From NCBI GenBank assembly GCA_016937855.1, contig JAFGVU010000098.1:1-49598 (forward strand): a DNA stretch of 49,598 nucleotides, written 5' to 3'. A program made the translations under genes and the position numbers. Position 1 is the stretch's first letter. Every line of letters begins with the position of its first letter. The stretch comes from Bacteroidales bacterium (GTDB taxonomy: Bacteria > Bacteroidota > Bacteroidia > Bacteroidales > ML635J-15). This document shows, piece by piece, positions 1 to 7,390 of the stretch. A model generated the notes under the pieces. That model ran no database searches and had not been told where the DNA came from. It saw nothing but the letters and a program-made list of their open reading frames with translations.

Positions 1-443
1 ATTGCATGAGGACGTAATATTATTTCTACAGTGGTAAATGCCGATTGAAATTATTTTTAGTATAAACAAGCGCAGCGTCGTTTAGACGCTTTGCAACTAC
101 ATAAAGCTAATGTTATGAACGGCGAATTACGGAGTAATCAGAGAAGCTAACCCCTCACAGCTTGCCCCGACACTGCGGGGAAGTAATAATGCGGGCTAAC
201 TCTGTGCAAAATTAGCAAATAGTGTTTAACTTTGTCGAAGTCTTGTAATGATGGTCACAGAGCAGCTCACAGCGATAGAGAAACGCAAAATATTTATCAA
301 TATATAATGTCAAAACACAAGATATAAATTGTTTTTTATGCATTTACATTAGGGCATTTTGAAATAAAATCGGTAATACAAAATATAAAAAACTTGTTTG
401 ATGAGAATATTTTGACTAAATTTGTCAAAACAATATTGTCAAA
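1..443. other. Non-coding left edge with two short hairpins
   Basis: No credible coding frame is visible. The first 250 bases look richer in G and C than the surrounding DNA. They contain a 6-bp hairpin at 74-90 (AGCGTC / GACGCT, 5-base loop) and a 5-bp hairpin at 165-180 (CCCCG / CGGGG, 6-base loop). From about 290 on the sequence is AT-rich and leads into the promoter/operator zone of the toxin-antitoxin pair. I do not recognise a named RNA or mobile element here. Confidence 0.5.
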
Positions 444-444
444 A
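410..444 (+). promoter_or_regulatory. Putative autoregulatory operator of the mntA-hepT pair
   Basis: TTTTGAC (410-416) and GTCAAAA (424-430) form a 7-bp inverted repeat with a 7-base spacer. A further GTCAAAA (438-444) follows with another 7-base gap and runs into the ATG at 444. One more copy lies at 309-315. Regularly spaced half-sites touching the start codon suit an operator bound by the XRE domain of the first gene product. That link is inference. Confidence 0.5.
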
Positions 445-1031
445 TGCAAAACTTTGGTGAACTAATACGGACTTTAAGAGAAAAAGAGGGCTTTCCTTTA
501 CGGAAGCTTGCTGCTTTTTTGGATATAGATCAAGCAGTTTTAAGTAAAATTGAGCGAGGACAGCGAAAATTTTCAAGAGAGCAGGTAATAAAGCTTTCTC
601 AATTCTTTAATTATGACCAAAAAGAAATGTTGATAGCTTTTTTAAGCGACCGGATAATAAGTGAGATAGGCGATGAAGAGTTTGCCAAAGAAGCCTTAAT
701 CGTTGCTGAAGAAAAAATTGAGTATCAAGTTTTTAAAACGCTTGACAGGGAAAAAATTTTATTAGCAATCAAGAATACCTTAAAACAATTTTCAAAAATA
801 AGAAAAGCATGGATTTTTGGTTCCTTCTCACGTGAGGATGATAATCAGAAAAGTGATATTGATATTGCTATTAGTGCAGATGAAGGGTTTAGTTATTTTG
901 ACCTTGCTGAAATTCAGTATCAAATTGAAAAAGAAATCAAACGAAAGGTAGATATTGGCTTTATAGGTGCTTTTAAAACTCATATTATTAAAAACATTGA
1001 AAACGATTTGAAACTAATTTATGAGAGATAG
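444..1031 (+). CDS. mntA: XRE-family HTH fused to MNT nucleotidyltransferase (MntA-type antitoxin)
   Basis: This 195-residue protein has an N-terminal XRE helix-turn-helix (about residues 5-60) and a C-terminal minimal nucleotidyltransferase domain (about 100-190). The nucleotidyltransferase signature GS-x10-DxD is visible with G126, S127, D138 and D140, and D170 is a likely third carboxylate. In characterised type VII systems the MntA enzyme AMPylates the HEPN partner and neutralises it. Here the HTH suggests that the same protein also represses its own operon. The next gene overlaps by 11 bp and encodes the HEPN partner, which supports the pairing. The ATG at 444 is chosen because it lies directly after the operator-like repeats. 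Confidence 0.85.
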   Translation: MQNFGELIRTLREKEGFPLRKLAAFLDIDQAVLSKIERGQRKFSREQVIKLSQFFNYDQKEMLIAFLSDRIISEIGDEEFAKEALIVAEEKIEYQVFKTLDREKILLAIKNTLKQFSKIRKAWIFGSFSREDDNQKSDIDIAISADEGFSYFDLAEIQYQIEKEIKRKVDIGFIGAFKTHIIKNIENDLKLIYER

Positions 1032-1377
1032 AAAAAGAGACAGTTACGAGAGGTTAATTCACATCAGCAAAGCAATAGTGGATATTGAAGCATTTACCAT
1101 CGGCAAAAATAAGCTTGACTTTCTGAATGATAACCTTCTTTCAAGTGCAGTTCTATTTCAGTTTAGTGTAATGGGAGAGGCAGTAATATTTATTGATCAA
1201 GTTTTGTTGGATAAATATCCGTATCACTGGTATAAAGTTAGGGCGTTTAGAAATTTAATATCACATGAATACTTCAATATTGAATTAGCAGCAGTTTGGG
1301 AGATTATTAAGAAAGACCTTCCTGAATTAAAGCTTATGATAAACACGATCTTGGATAAGGAATTTTTAAGAATGTAA
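1021..1377 (+). CDS. hepT: HepT-like HEPN ribonuclease toxin
   Basis: This small helical protein of 118 residues carries the HEPN catalytic motif R-x4-H-x-Y as R77, H82 and Y84. HepT toxins with this motif cleave RNA (tRNA in the best studied case) and are silenced by AMPylation of the motif tyrosine by MntA. The ATG overlaps the 3' end of the antitoxin gene by 11 bp, so the two are probably translationally coupled. Length and motif position near residue 80 are typical of the family. Target and activity are inferred from the family only. Confidence 0.85.
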   Translation: MRDRKRDSYERLIHISKAIVDIEAFTIGKNKLDFLNDNLLSSAVLFQFSVMGEAVIFIDQVLLDKYPYHWYKVRAFRNLISHEYFNIELAAVWEIIKKDLPELKLMINTILDKEFLRM

Positions 1378-1431
1378 TTATAACCATTCAATATTTGGTT
1401 CAGTAAATGATGATTTGTTTAGGAATAAAAA

Positions 1432-2073
1432 CTATATTTGAATCACCCCATTTCTTATCGCCCATTTTATCAAATCGGCCAAAGTTTTTAAGTCGAGTTT
1501 GGACATAATGCTGTTCTTGTGGGTTTCTACTGTGCGCGGACTGATAAAAAGTTTTTCGCCAATTTCTTTATAAGTTAAGCCATCAGAAAAATGCTTTAAT
1601 ACTTCTGTTTCACGCTCCGATAATGAGTTTTGATGTGTCGGATTTTCGCTGTTTAACTTCGAGAAAGTTTTAAATAATAGTTTAGATATTTTTCCGCCGA
1701 AATATTCTTCGTTATTATAAACAGCAGTAATGGCTTCAATCAGCTCATCTGTTCCTGCATCTTTCGAAACATAAGCTTTTGCTCCGGCTTTTACCGCTCT
1801 AAGAAGACTAGTTTCATCAACTTGTCCCGATAAAATCAATATTTTTGCATCAGGGTTTTCTTCAATTAGCTTCTTGCAAAGTTCATCGCCTTCGATGTCG
1901 GGCAAATTCATGTCTAAAACAAATACATCAGGATTGTAATTTTTGTAGTTCTCTAATAATACCATGGCATTTGCAGCTTCAAAAACTAAAGCTATGGTAG
2001 TATTACCAATTAAACTGAGTTTTATCCCGTCGCGCAGAATCTTGTGGTCGTCAACTAAAGCTATTTTTATCAT
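1432..2073 (-). CDS. NarL/FixJ-type response regulator
   Basis: A 213-residue two-component regulator. The receiver domain (1-120) shows the acidic pair D8/D9, the phosphoacceptor D54, S82 and K104. A LuxR-type helix-turn-helix fills about residues 148-205. The ATG overlaps the stop of the upstream kinase gene by 4 bp (ATGA), the usual sign of a translationally coupled kinase-regulator pair. Its targets are not visible. The palindromic ATCCG sites at 3983-4025, between the kinase gene and the exported-protein cluster, are candidates. Family assignment is firm; function is not specified. Confidence 0.93.
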   Translation of the reverse strand: MIKIALVDDHKILRDGIKLSLIGNTTIALVFEAANAMVLLENYKNYNPDVFVLDMNLPDIEGDELCKKLIEENPDAKILILSGQVDETSLLRAVKAGAKAYVSKDAGTDELIEAITAVYNNEEYFGGKISKLLFKTFSKLNSENPTHQNSLSERETEVLKHFSDGLTYKEIGEKLFISPRTVETHKNSIMSKLDLKTLADLIKWAIRNGVIQI

Positions 2074-3953
2074 TTTGTATCCTTATCAAATTCAATAATT
2101 ATCCGCAATCCGCCATTTTTGTTAATTCTGGCCGAAATTTGTCCACCATTTCGCACAACAAATTCATAAGCTAAAATCAAACCCAAACCAGTTCCTTTTT
2201 TTTCTTTTTGTCGCCCTATTTTAGAAATGTCCTCACCATATTTAAACAGTTTTGATAATTCATTTTCATCTATTCCCGGACCCGTATCGTCAAAAATGAT
2301 TTGAATAGAATTGATCTTATGTGAAATATTTATTTCAACTGTCGAGTTTTCTGGAGAAAATTTAATAGCATTTGATAAAATATTCCTAAACACAGTCGAA
2401 ATCATTTTTTCGTCAATCGAAATGTTCGGAATGTTATTCTCGCTAGATATTTGAAGTTTTATTTGTTTTTCATCTGCTACAATTTTAATTGTTTCAACAG
2501 TTTTGTTGATAAGTTGAATAATATCTGTTTTAACAGGATTTGGGATAAAATGTCCCGATTGATTAACAGACCATTGCAGTAAATTTGATAGTAAAGATTG
2601 TAATCGTACTGATGAAGAATTTAATTCCGAAACATATTCTTTTAGTTGCTCAGCACTTAGTTTGTCAATGGCTTTAAGCATAGCGTCGGTTAGTCGCGAA
2701 TATGACGAAATTGGTGAAGATAAGTCGTGCGAGATAATTGAAAACAGCTTGTCTTTAGCGGCATTTATACTTTCTAACTCTGCATTCTTTTTATCCAAAA
2801 TCTTTGCATATTTTTTCTTTTCTTTAAATCTGTAATAGCCAAAAATAAAGGCAATTACAAACAAAATCGCTATTATTATGAGTAAATTTCGTTGTTGATT
2901 TGATTTTGAAATTTGAATGTTTTTTAAATCAATTTCAGATTGTTTTTCAATTATTTCACGTTCTTTTTTTTCAGTTTCGTACAATATGTTTAGCTCCTGA
3001 AAACTTGCAGCTTTTTCGATGTTAAAAATAGAGTCTTTATAAGTTATATATGTCAAATGATTGATATATGCATTTTGGTAGTCGCCCATATATGCATAGG
3101 TTTCACTTAAATTTCGATACCCCTGACGTAATTGAGAAAGCAAACCCATACTGTCGGCAATTTCCAACCCCGCATAAAGATACTCAAGTGCTTGTCGATG
3201 ATTATTTTGCATGTTTACAAGAGAGGCCAAATTCATATACATAAAACTCACCAACTCCAAATTACCACAATCAAAATACTTATCCATTGCTTTGAGTGCA
3301 AAATATTCGGTACTATCTGGCATTTGTAGTTTATAGTATAGTGCAGCTAATCCATTGTAAACATCTGCTTCGGCAACACAATCCGGCTCTGAACCTAAAT
3401 ATGAAATTGCTTGCTGAAAATACTCTTTGGCTTTGTCAGACCTTCCTGTGTCGTCATAAACCATAGCAAGCTTGTAGTATGAATCGGCGATCGCGCCAAA
3501 ATCTTCGGTTTTTAATCTAAAATTTAAGCCTCTTTCAAAATACTTTTCCGCGTTGGTAAAATCATCGTTTCTGTAATAATTAATTCCAATACTGTTGTTT
3601 GCACTACCCAATAGACCATTATCTGCGATTGATTCGGCAGTTTCTAGTGCTTTTAAGTCATAATCCAATGCATTTGGAAAATCTGCCTTTAATCGATATA
3701 AAGATGCAATGTCCGAATAAATGTCAAATTGTAAATGTTTTTCGCTAGCGTCTATGCTTTCTAAAAGTGAAACATAATAAACTATTGCCGAATCGGTAGA
3801 GTAGTTGGCTGTTAGGTCTCTTACACTCTCTATATCAACTTTCTGATTAACAGAAAAACATGTTATAGGTTGAGTTAGCAGAAATACTATTGAGCTTAGT
3901 ACAAATATTTTAATTAGTTGTCTTGTTGTCAAAGTCAGTATATTTACTTGCAA
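2070..3953 (-). CDS. Membrane-bound histidine kinase with N-terminal TPR sensor
   Basis: This 627-residue protein has a signal-like hydrophobic start, several TPR-like helical repeats (about 50-320) predicted outside the cytoplasm, a coiled segment, and one membrane helix (about 357-376). The kinase core follows. The H-box phosphoacceptor is H409 (SHDLSSP), the N-box ends at N528, and the G-boxes are DTGPGID and GTGLGL. This TPR-TM-kinase layout is common in Bacteroidota. The start is uncertain because no ATG exists near the N-terminus. A TTG at 3953 or, giving a cleaner signal peptide, a TTG at 3932 is required. The TATTTTTG on the minus strand at 3951-3958 could be a -7 box, which would favour 3932. 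Confidence 0.9.
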   Translation of the reverse strand: MQVNILTLTTRQLIKIFVLSSIVFLLTQPITCFSVNQKVDIESVRDLTANYSTDSAIVYYVSLLESIDASEKHLQFDIYSDIASLYRLKADFPNALDYDLKALETAESIADNGLLGSANNSIGINYYRNDDFTNAEKYFERGLNFRLKTEDFGAIADSYYKLAMVYDDTGRSDKAKEYFQQAISYLGSEPDCVAEADVYNGLAALYYKLQMPDSTEYFALKAMDKYFDCGNLELVSFMYMNLASLVNMQNNHRQALEYLYAGLEIADSMGLLSQLRQGYRNLSETYAYMGDYQNAYINHLTYITYKDSIFNIEKAASFQELNILYETEKKEREIIEKQSEIDLKNIQISKSNQQRNLLIIIAILFVIAFIFGYYRFKEKKKYAKILDKKNAELESINAAKDKLFSIISHDLSSPISSYSRLTDAMLKAIDKLSAEQLKEYVSELNSSSVRLQSLLSNLLQWSVNQSGHFIPNPVKTDIIQLINKTVETIKIVADEKQIKLQISSENNIPNISIDEKMISTVFRNILSNAIKFSPENSTVEINISHKINSIQIIFDDTGPGIDENELSKLFKYGEDISKIGRQKEKKGTGLGLILAYEFVVRNGGQISARINKNGGLRIIIEFDKDTK

Positions 3954-3982
3954 AAATACTCAAAATTTATTTTGAAAAACTT

Positions 3983-4025
3983 TTTTTATCCGGAAAATTA
4001 CGGATAAAAATTCAGTACTTATCCG
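3983..4025. promoter_or_regulatory. ATCCG palindrome between divergent genes
   Basis: A perfect 10-bp inverted repeat, TTTTTATCCG (3983-3992) and CGGATAAAAA (4001-4010) with an 8-base spacer, is followed by a third half-site TTATCCG at 4019-4025. It lies between the kinase gene (minus) and the exported-protein gene at 4105 (plus). The adjacent LuxR-type regulator is the obvious candidate binder. This is inference from position. Confidence 0.45.
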
Positions 4026-4072
4026 CAGGTTAAATCTGTAATATCTCACCCATTCTATAAATAATAGAGGCG

Positions 4073-4080
4073 TACATTTG
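4073..4080 (+). promoter_or_regulatory. Bacteroidota -7 promoter box for the gene at 4105
   Basis: TACATTTG matches the Bacteroidota -7 consensus TAnnTTTG and ends 24 bp before the ATG. No TTG is found at the usual -33 position, so activation by an upstream factor is plausible. Confidence 0.5.
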
Positions 4081-4104
4081 CAGTGAACAATAAATGAAAA
4101 CGTT

Positions 4105-4590
4105 ATGAAAAAAAGTATTATGGTATTTCTCCTGATATTTTGTTTAGCTGGTGCTATTCAAAATGTCTCAGCTCAAGAGAGTTTGAACTCTTCTGGGGCA
4201 GATATTAGTAATGTCGATGGGAGCATTAGTTATAGTGTTGGCCAGGCTTTTTGCCAAGAGTATTCAGGTGCAGGCAGCACAATATCTGAAGGCGTACAGC
4301 ATGCATTCGAGATTTTTATTCTCACCGAATCGATTAGTGTGAAAAATGATGATCTTGTAATCTCAATTTTTCCAAACCCAACAAGTGAATATTTAATAAT
4401 TGAATTTAATGAGGCTGTTGAGCAAATGAGTGCAAATCTGCTGGACGAGAATGGGAGAGTCATTCAAGTTATTAGTCTCACTGATTCCATTACGAAAATA
4501 GATATGAGCGGATTGGCAGCTGCTGTTTATTTTATAAGTGTCTTTGATTCCAATTCGAGTGTAGCAAATTATAAAGTTATTAAAAAATGA
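4105..4590 (+). CDS. Small exported protein with T9SS C-terminal sorting domain
   Basis: This 161-residue protein has a clear signal peptide (about residues 1-24, ending SAQ). A short segment follows (about 25-75), and its C-terminal third is the T9SS type A sorting domain, beginning near IFPNPTSEYL and ending in a Lys-rich tail. It should be exported by Sec, carried across the outer membrane by the type IX system, and anchored or released after tail removal. The mature part is short and has no catalytic motif that I recognise. The gene at 48099 encodes a protein of the same size and plan (SxGxxxSxxNxxISxxxG start, then the tail), so they are paralogues. It heads the exported-protein cluster. 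Confidence 0.85.
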   Translation: MKKSIMVFLLIFCLAGAIQNVSAQESLNSSGADISNVDGSISYSVGQAFCQEYSGAGSTISEGVQHAFEIFILTESISVKNDDLVISIFPNPTSEYLIIEFNEAVEQMSANLLDENGRVIQVISLTDSITKIDMSGLAAAVYFISVFDSNSSVANYKVIKK

Positions 4591-4648
4591 ATTAGGTACT
4601 TTTTCGAGAAACTAGAAAATTTATAAAAACAAATAAAACGAAAACGTC

Positions 4649-5866
4649 ATGAAAAAAAGAACATTATTATTAGTTGCAATGATTATTACTACTGGAGTAA
4701 TTGTTGCTCAGGCACCTCAATCTTTTAGTTATCAGGCTGTTGTGCGAAATTCATCGAGTGATTTAGTTGTAAATACCGAAATTGGTTTGAGAGTAAGTAT
4801 TTTGGATGGTTTTACTGAAATTTATGCTGAAGAACTAACACCAACAACAAATCAAAATGGATTATTTTCCGTCTCTATTGGCTCTGCTCCGGGTTTTGAT
4901 TTAATCGATTGGTCGTCAGGCAATTTTTTTATTAAAACTGAAGTTGATCTCGATGGAGGTGAAGATTATACAATTGTTGGGACTAGCTCCATTCTAAGTG
5001 TGCCATTCGCATTGTACGCTCAAAAAGCAAACGAAACCGATCCTGTTTTTAGCGCATCTGATGCCGCTGGTATCACATCAGGGGACATTACAAGTTGGAA
5101 CAATAAATTAGATGCAGAAACTCAAAGCCTAGAGGATGTTTTAACCATTAATAATTCTGCTAATAATCAGATTAAAGATATTATGGATCCTGCTGATGCT
5201 CAAGATGCTGCAACCAAGGCTTATGTCGATAATTTAGTAAATAATTTAATGTTGGATATCTACTCAGAGATTGGAGTTACTGATATTGATGGTAATCACT
5301 ATGGTGCTGTTCGTATAGGCGACCAGGTTTGGATGAGTGAGAATCTTAAAACAACAAAACTTAATTCAGGTGTAGAAATCGATGTAGTTGAGGATTGGTC
5401 TGATTGGACAAATTATCTTGATGCCGGGGTGTGTTGGTTTTATAATGATGCCTCAACTTATAAAGATAGTTATGGAGCGCTTTATAATTTTTATGCAGTA
5501 AATTCCGGTGCTTTGTGCCCAACAGGTTGGCATGTGCCATCGCAGACCGAATGGCAAACTCTGATAGATTACCTTGGAGGAGAGTCACTGGCAGGAGGCG
5601 AACTTAAAGAAACTGGTTTTACTTTTTGGGCAAATCCAAATACAGGAGCATCTAACTCCGTTGGTTTTAATGCCAGAGGAACAGGGCGCCGAAATTATTC
5701 GAATGGCGATTATGATTTTGACCAGGAAGAAGCACACTATTGGACATCAACAAATGTAACCGGACAAATTGCTAAAACTGTCACAATGTCATATATCTCA
5801 ACTGAAGCAAACTCGGCAAATGGATACATGAAACAAGGTTCTTCTGTAAGATGTGTTAAAGACTAA
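4649..5866 (+). CDS. Exported FISUMP-domain protein
   Basis: A 405-residue protein with a signal peptide (1-20, ending VAQA). The N-terminal module (about 24-125) begins SFSYQAVVRN, as does the partial protein at 48605. A phage-tail-like linker contains DAATKAYVD (about 187-195). The C-terminal FISUMP domain (about 212-405, Fibrobacter succinogenes major paralogous domain) includes GDQVWMSENL, CPTGWHVPS and a final SVRCVKD. The domain is common on Bacteroidota surface proteins; its function is unknown. There is no T9SS tail. The gene follows the 4105 gene by 58 bp, so the two may be cotranscribed. Confidence 0.85.
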   Translation: MKKRTLLLVAMIITTGVIVAQAPQSFSYQAVVRNSSSDLVVNTEIGLRVSILDGFTEIYAEELTPTTNQNGLFSVSIGSAPGFDLIDWSSGNFFIKTEVDLDGGEDYTIVGTSSILSVPFALYAQKANETDPVFSASDAAGITSGDITSWNNKLDAETQSLEDVLTINNSANNQIKDIMDPADAQDAATKAYVDNLVNNLMLDIYSEIGVTDIDGNHYGAVRIGDQVWMSENLKTTKLNSGVEIDVVEDWSDWTNYLDAGVCWFYNDASTYKDSYGALYNFYAVNSGALCPTGWHVPSQTEWQTLIDYLGGESLAGGELKETGFTFWANPNTGASNSVGFNARGTGRRNYSNGDYDFDQEEAHYWTSTNVTGQIAKTVTMSYISTEANSANGYMKQGSSVRCVKD

Positions 5867-5887
5867 TTATTAGAATAAATAAGTTTT

Positions 5888-5923
5888 TGGGAATGATTTT
5901 ATTGTTCCCATTTACTATTTTTT
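5888..5923 (+). terminator. Rho-independent terminator
   Basis: A 10-bp stem with two G-T wobbles (5888-5897 with 5901-5910, 3-base loop) is followed by a T-rich run (5911-5923). It sits 21 bp after the stop of the FISUMP gene and ends the first transcription unit of the cluster. Confidence 0.6.
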
Positions 5924-5954
5924 AGTGAATTTAATCATAAAAATAAATAGGATT

Positions 5955-7370
5955 ATGAAAAAGACAAAAACCTCGATATTAGTTATAGTATTATTGTTTA
6001 GTATTGTATGTTTTAGTGCAAATGCTCAATTTAGCAAACTAAAAGAAACAGGATCTAAAGTAACATCAAAAATTGATAATAAAGAAGAGCAATCAAGCAA
6101 TAAGCAAGCTTCAACTACTGAAAATACAACTAGTTCTACAAATTCTGTAGCAACAGGTAAAATTATTCACGTTGCTAATTCTGGTAGCAACAAGAATGAT
6201 GGGAGCAAAGCCTCTCCAATGAAAAATATCGACAAAGCAATAGAAAAAGCAGTTGCAGGCGATAAAATTTATATTGCCGGAGGTGTATATATGGGAACTT
6301 TCAATTGCGGTTACTTGCAATCCGACAAAGCTATTCAACTTTATGGTAGCTGGGACGAGAACTTTACTAAGCAGGACATAAAGGTTCATCCTACATTGTT
6401 TCAACCTGACAATGCAAGTGCAGCCGCTGGTCGGAAGGCTCTTTTACTAATGGAAAAAGAAGTTGGTGGAACTGTTATTGACAACATTGTTTGGGATATG
6501 GGTGAAAGAAATTTGTACGATCCCGAAGATGGATTTGTTGAAGGAATTGGTGGAAGACTTAGGTTGCCCACAGAACCACTTCAGGGATTTAACTCGACTG
6601 TTGGAGAGCCTTGTATTGCAATTAGAGCAGGAAGTATGGGTGGTGATGTAACAATTCAAAACTGTGTTTTTGTAAATGGTGCAAGTTTCGGTATTCAAAT
6701 CGGACAACGTAGCGGTAAAGTAACTATAAAAAACAATGTTTTTGTTGCAAATAAAATGGCAGCAATCGAAGTTTTTGGAACATGTGCCGGTAGCAATCAG
6801 AAAAAAGATATGGTTAGCTGTTGCGATGTTGAGATTGCAAATAACACAATTCTGTTTTCGTGGAGTCGTCTAAAAGACATGATGGATATGGGATACGGAA
6901 TAAGAATAATGACAAAATGTAATTATAACATTCATCACAATATTGTTGGACTAAGTGTAATGTCGGGAATTGATAATAGCCGATTTTGCAAAGACGATTA
7001 TGTGCAACTTGATAATAATATCCTTTTCGGAAACAAAAAAGGTGATTTGGAATATTTTCCGGCAAGTAATGTTGAATTACACTTAACTGTTGATCAATTT
7101 GAGGATTTGGAATTTGCAAGTGTATCCGGCAATAAATCAGAAGCAATTGCTTTGCCTGTGAATAGTATTTATTTAAACGCTTTTATTAGTGCAAGTTATA
7201 GCGAAGAAACAAACTGGGATCCAAATTCAGCTCAAAATCAATGGGCAAGAGCAATGGGAATGAACCAACAAGGAACAATGTCATCAAGTGCAAGCATGTT
7301 TATGAATAAGTATCCGTGGAAAGAAACCCTCGATTTGTTTGGAGCATATTCTGGATATGGAGCACAGTAA
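5955..7370 (+). CDS. Exported right-handed beta-helix protein
   Basis: A 471-residue protein whose signal peptide starts MKKTKTSILV and ends ANAQ. The ATG at 5955 is preferred over an in-frame ATG at 5925 because it places the signal peptide at the very N-terminus. After a low-complexity Ser/Thr/Asn linker comes a parallel beta-helix. It has the common entry motif IHVANSGSNKNDGSKASP-M, and later rungs such as VTIQNCVFVNG, VTIKNNVFVANK and IANNTILF. Such folds occur in pectinases, other polysaccharide lyases and adhesins; no catalytic set is evident. It has no T9SS tail. Confidence 0.75.
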   Translation: MKKTKTSILVIVLLFSIVCFSANAQFSKLKETGSKVTSKIDNKEEQSSNKQASTTENTTSSTNSVATGKIIHVANSGSNKNDGSKASPMKNIDKAIEKAVAGDKIYIAGGVYMGTFNCGYLQSDKAIQLYGSWDENFTKQDIKVHPTLFQPDNASAAAGRKALLLMEKEVGGTVIDNIVWDMGERNLYDPEDGFVEGIGGRLRLPTEPLQGFNSTVGEPCIAIRAGSMGGDVTIQNCVFVNGASFGIQIGQRSGKVTIKNNVFVANKMAAIEVFGTCAGSNQKKDMVSCCDVEIANNTILFSWSRLKDMMDMGYGIRIMTKCNYNIHHNIVGLSVMSGIDNSRFCKDDYVQLDNNILFGNKKGDLEYFPASNVELHLTVDQFEDLEFASVSGNKSEAIALPVNSIYLNAFISASYSEETNWDPNSAQNQWARAMGMNQQGTMSSSASMFMNKYPWKETLDLFGAYSGYGAQ

Positions 7371-7390
7371 TTAATAAACCAAAAAAACGT

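Noticed and set aside
61-260. Integron attC-like site (GTTATGAAC and GCTAAC strings with hairpins)
   Set aside because: No proper R''/L''/L'/R' box set and no integrase are visible; the similarity is limited to a few bases.
6447-7146. Antisense frames inside the beta-helix genes
   Set aside because: They are short, lack start context and family features, and shadow a well-supported gene.
7316-7390. Extended N-terminus of the double beta-helix protein
   Set aside because: It overlaps the preceding gene and would bury an otherwise clean signal peptide starting at 7391.
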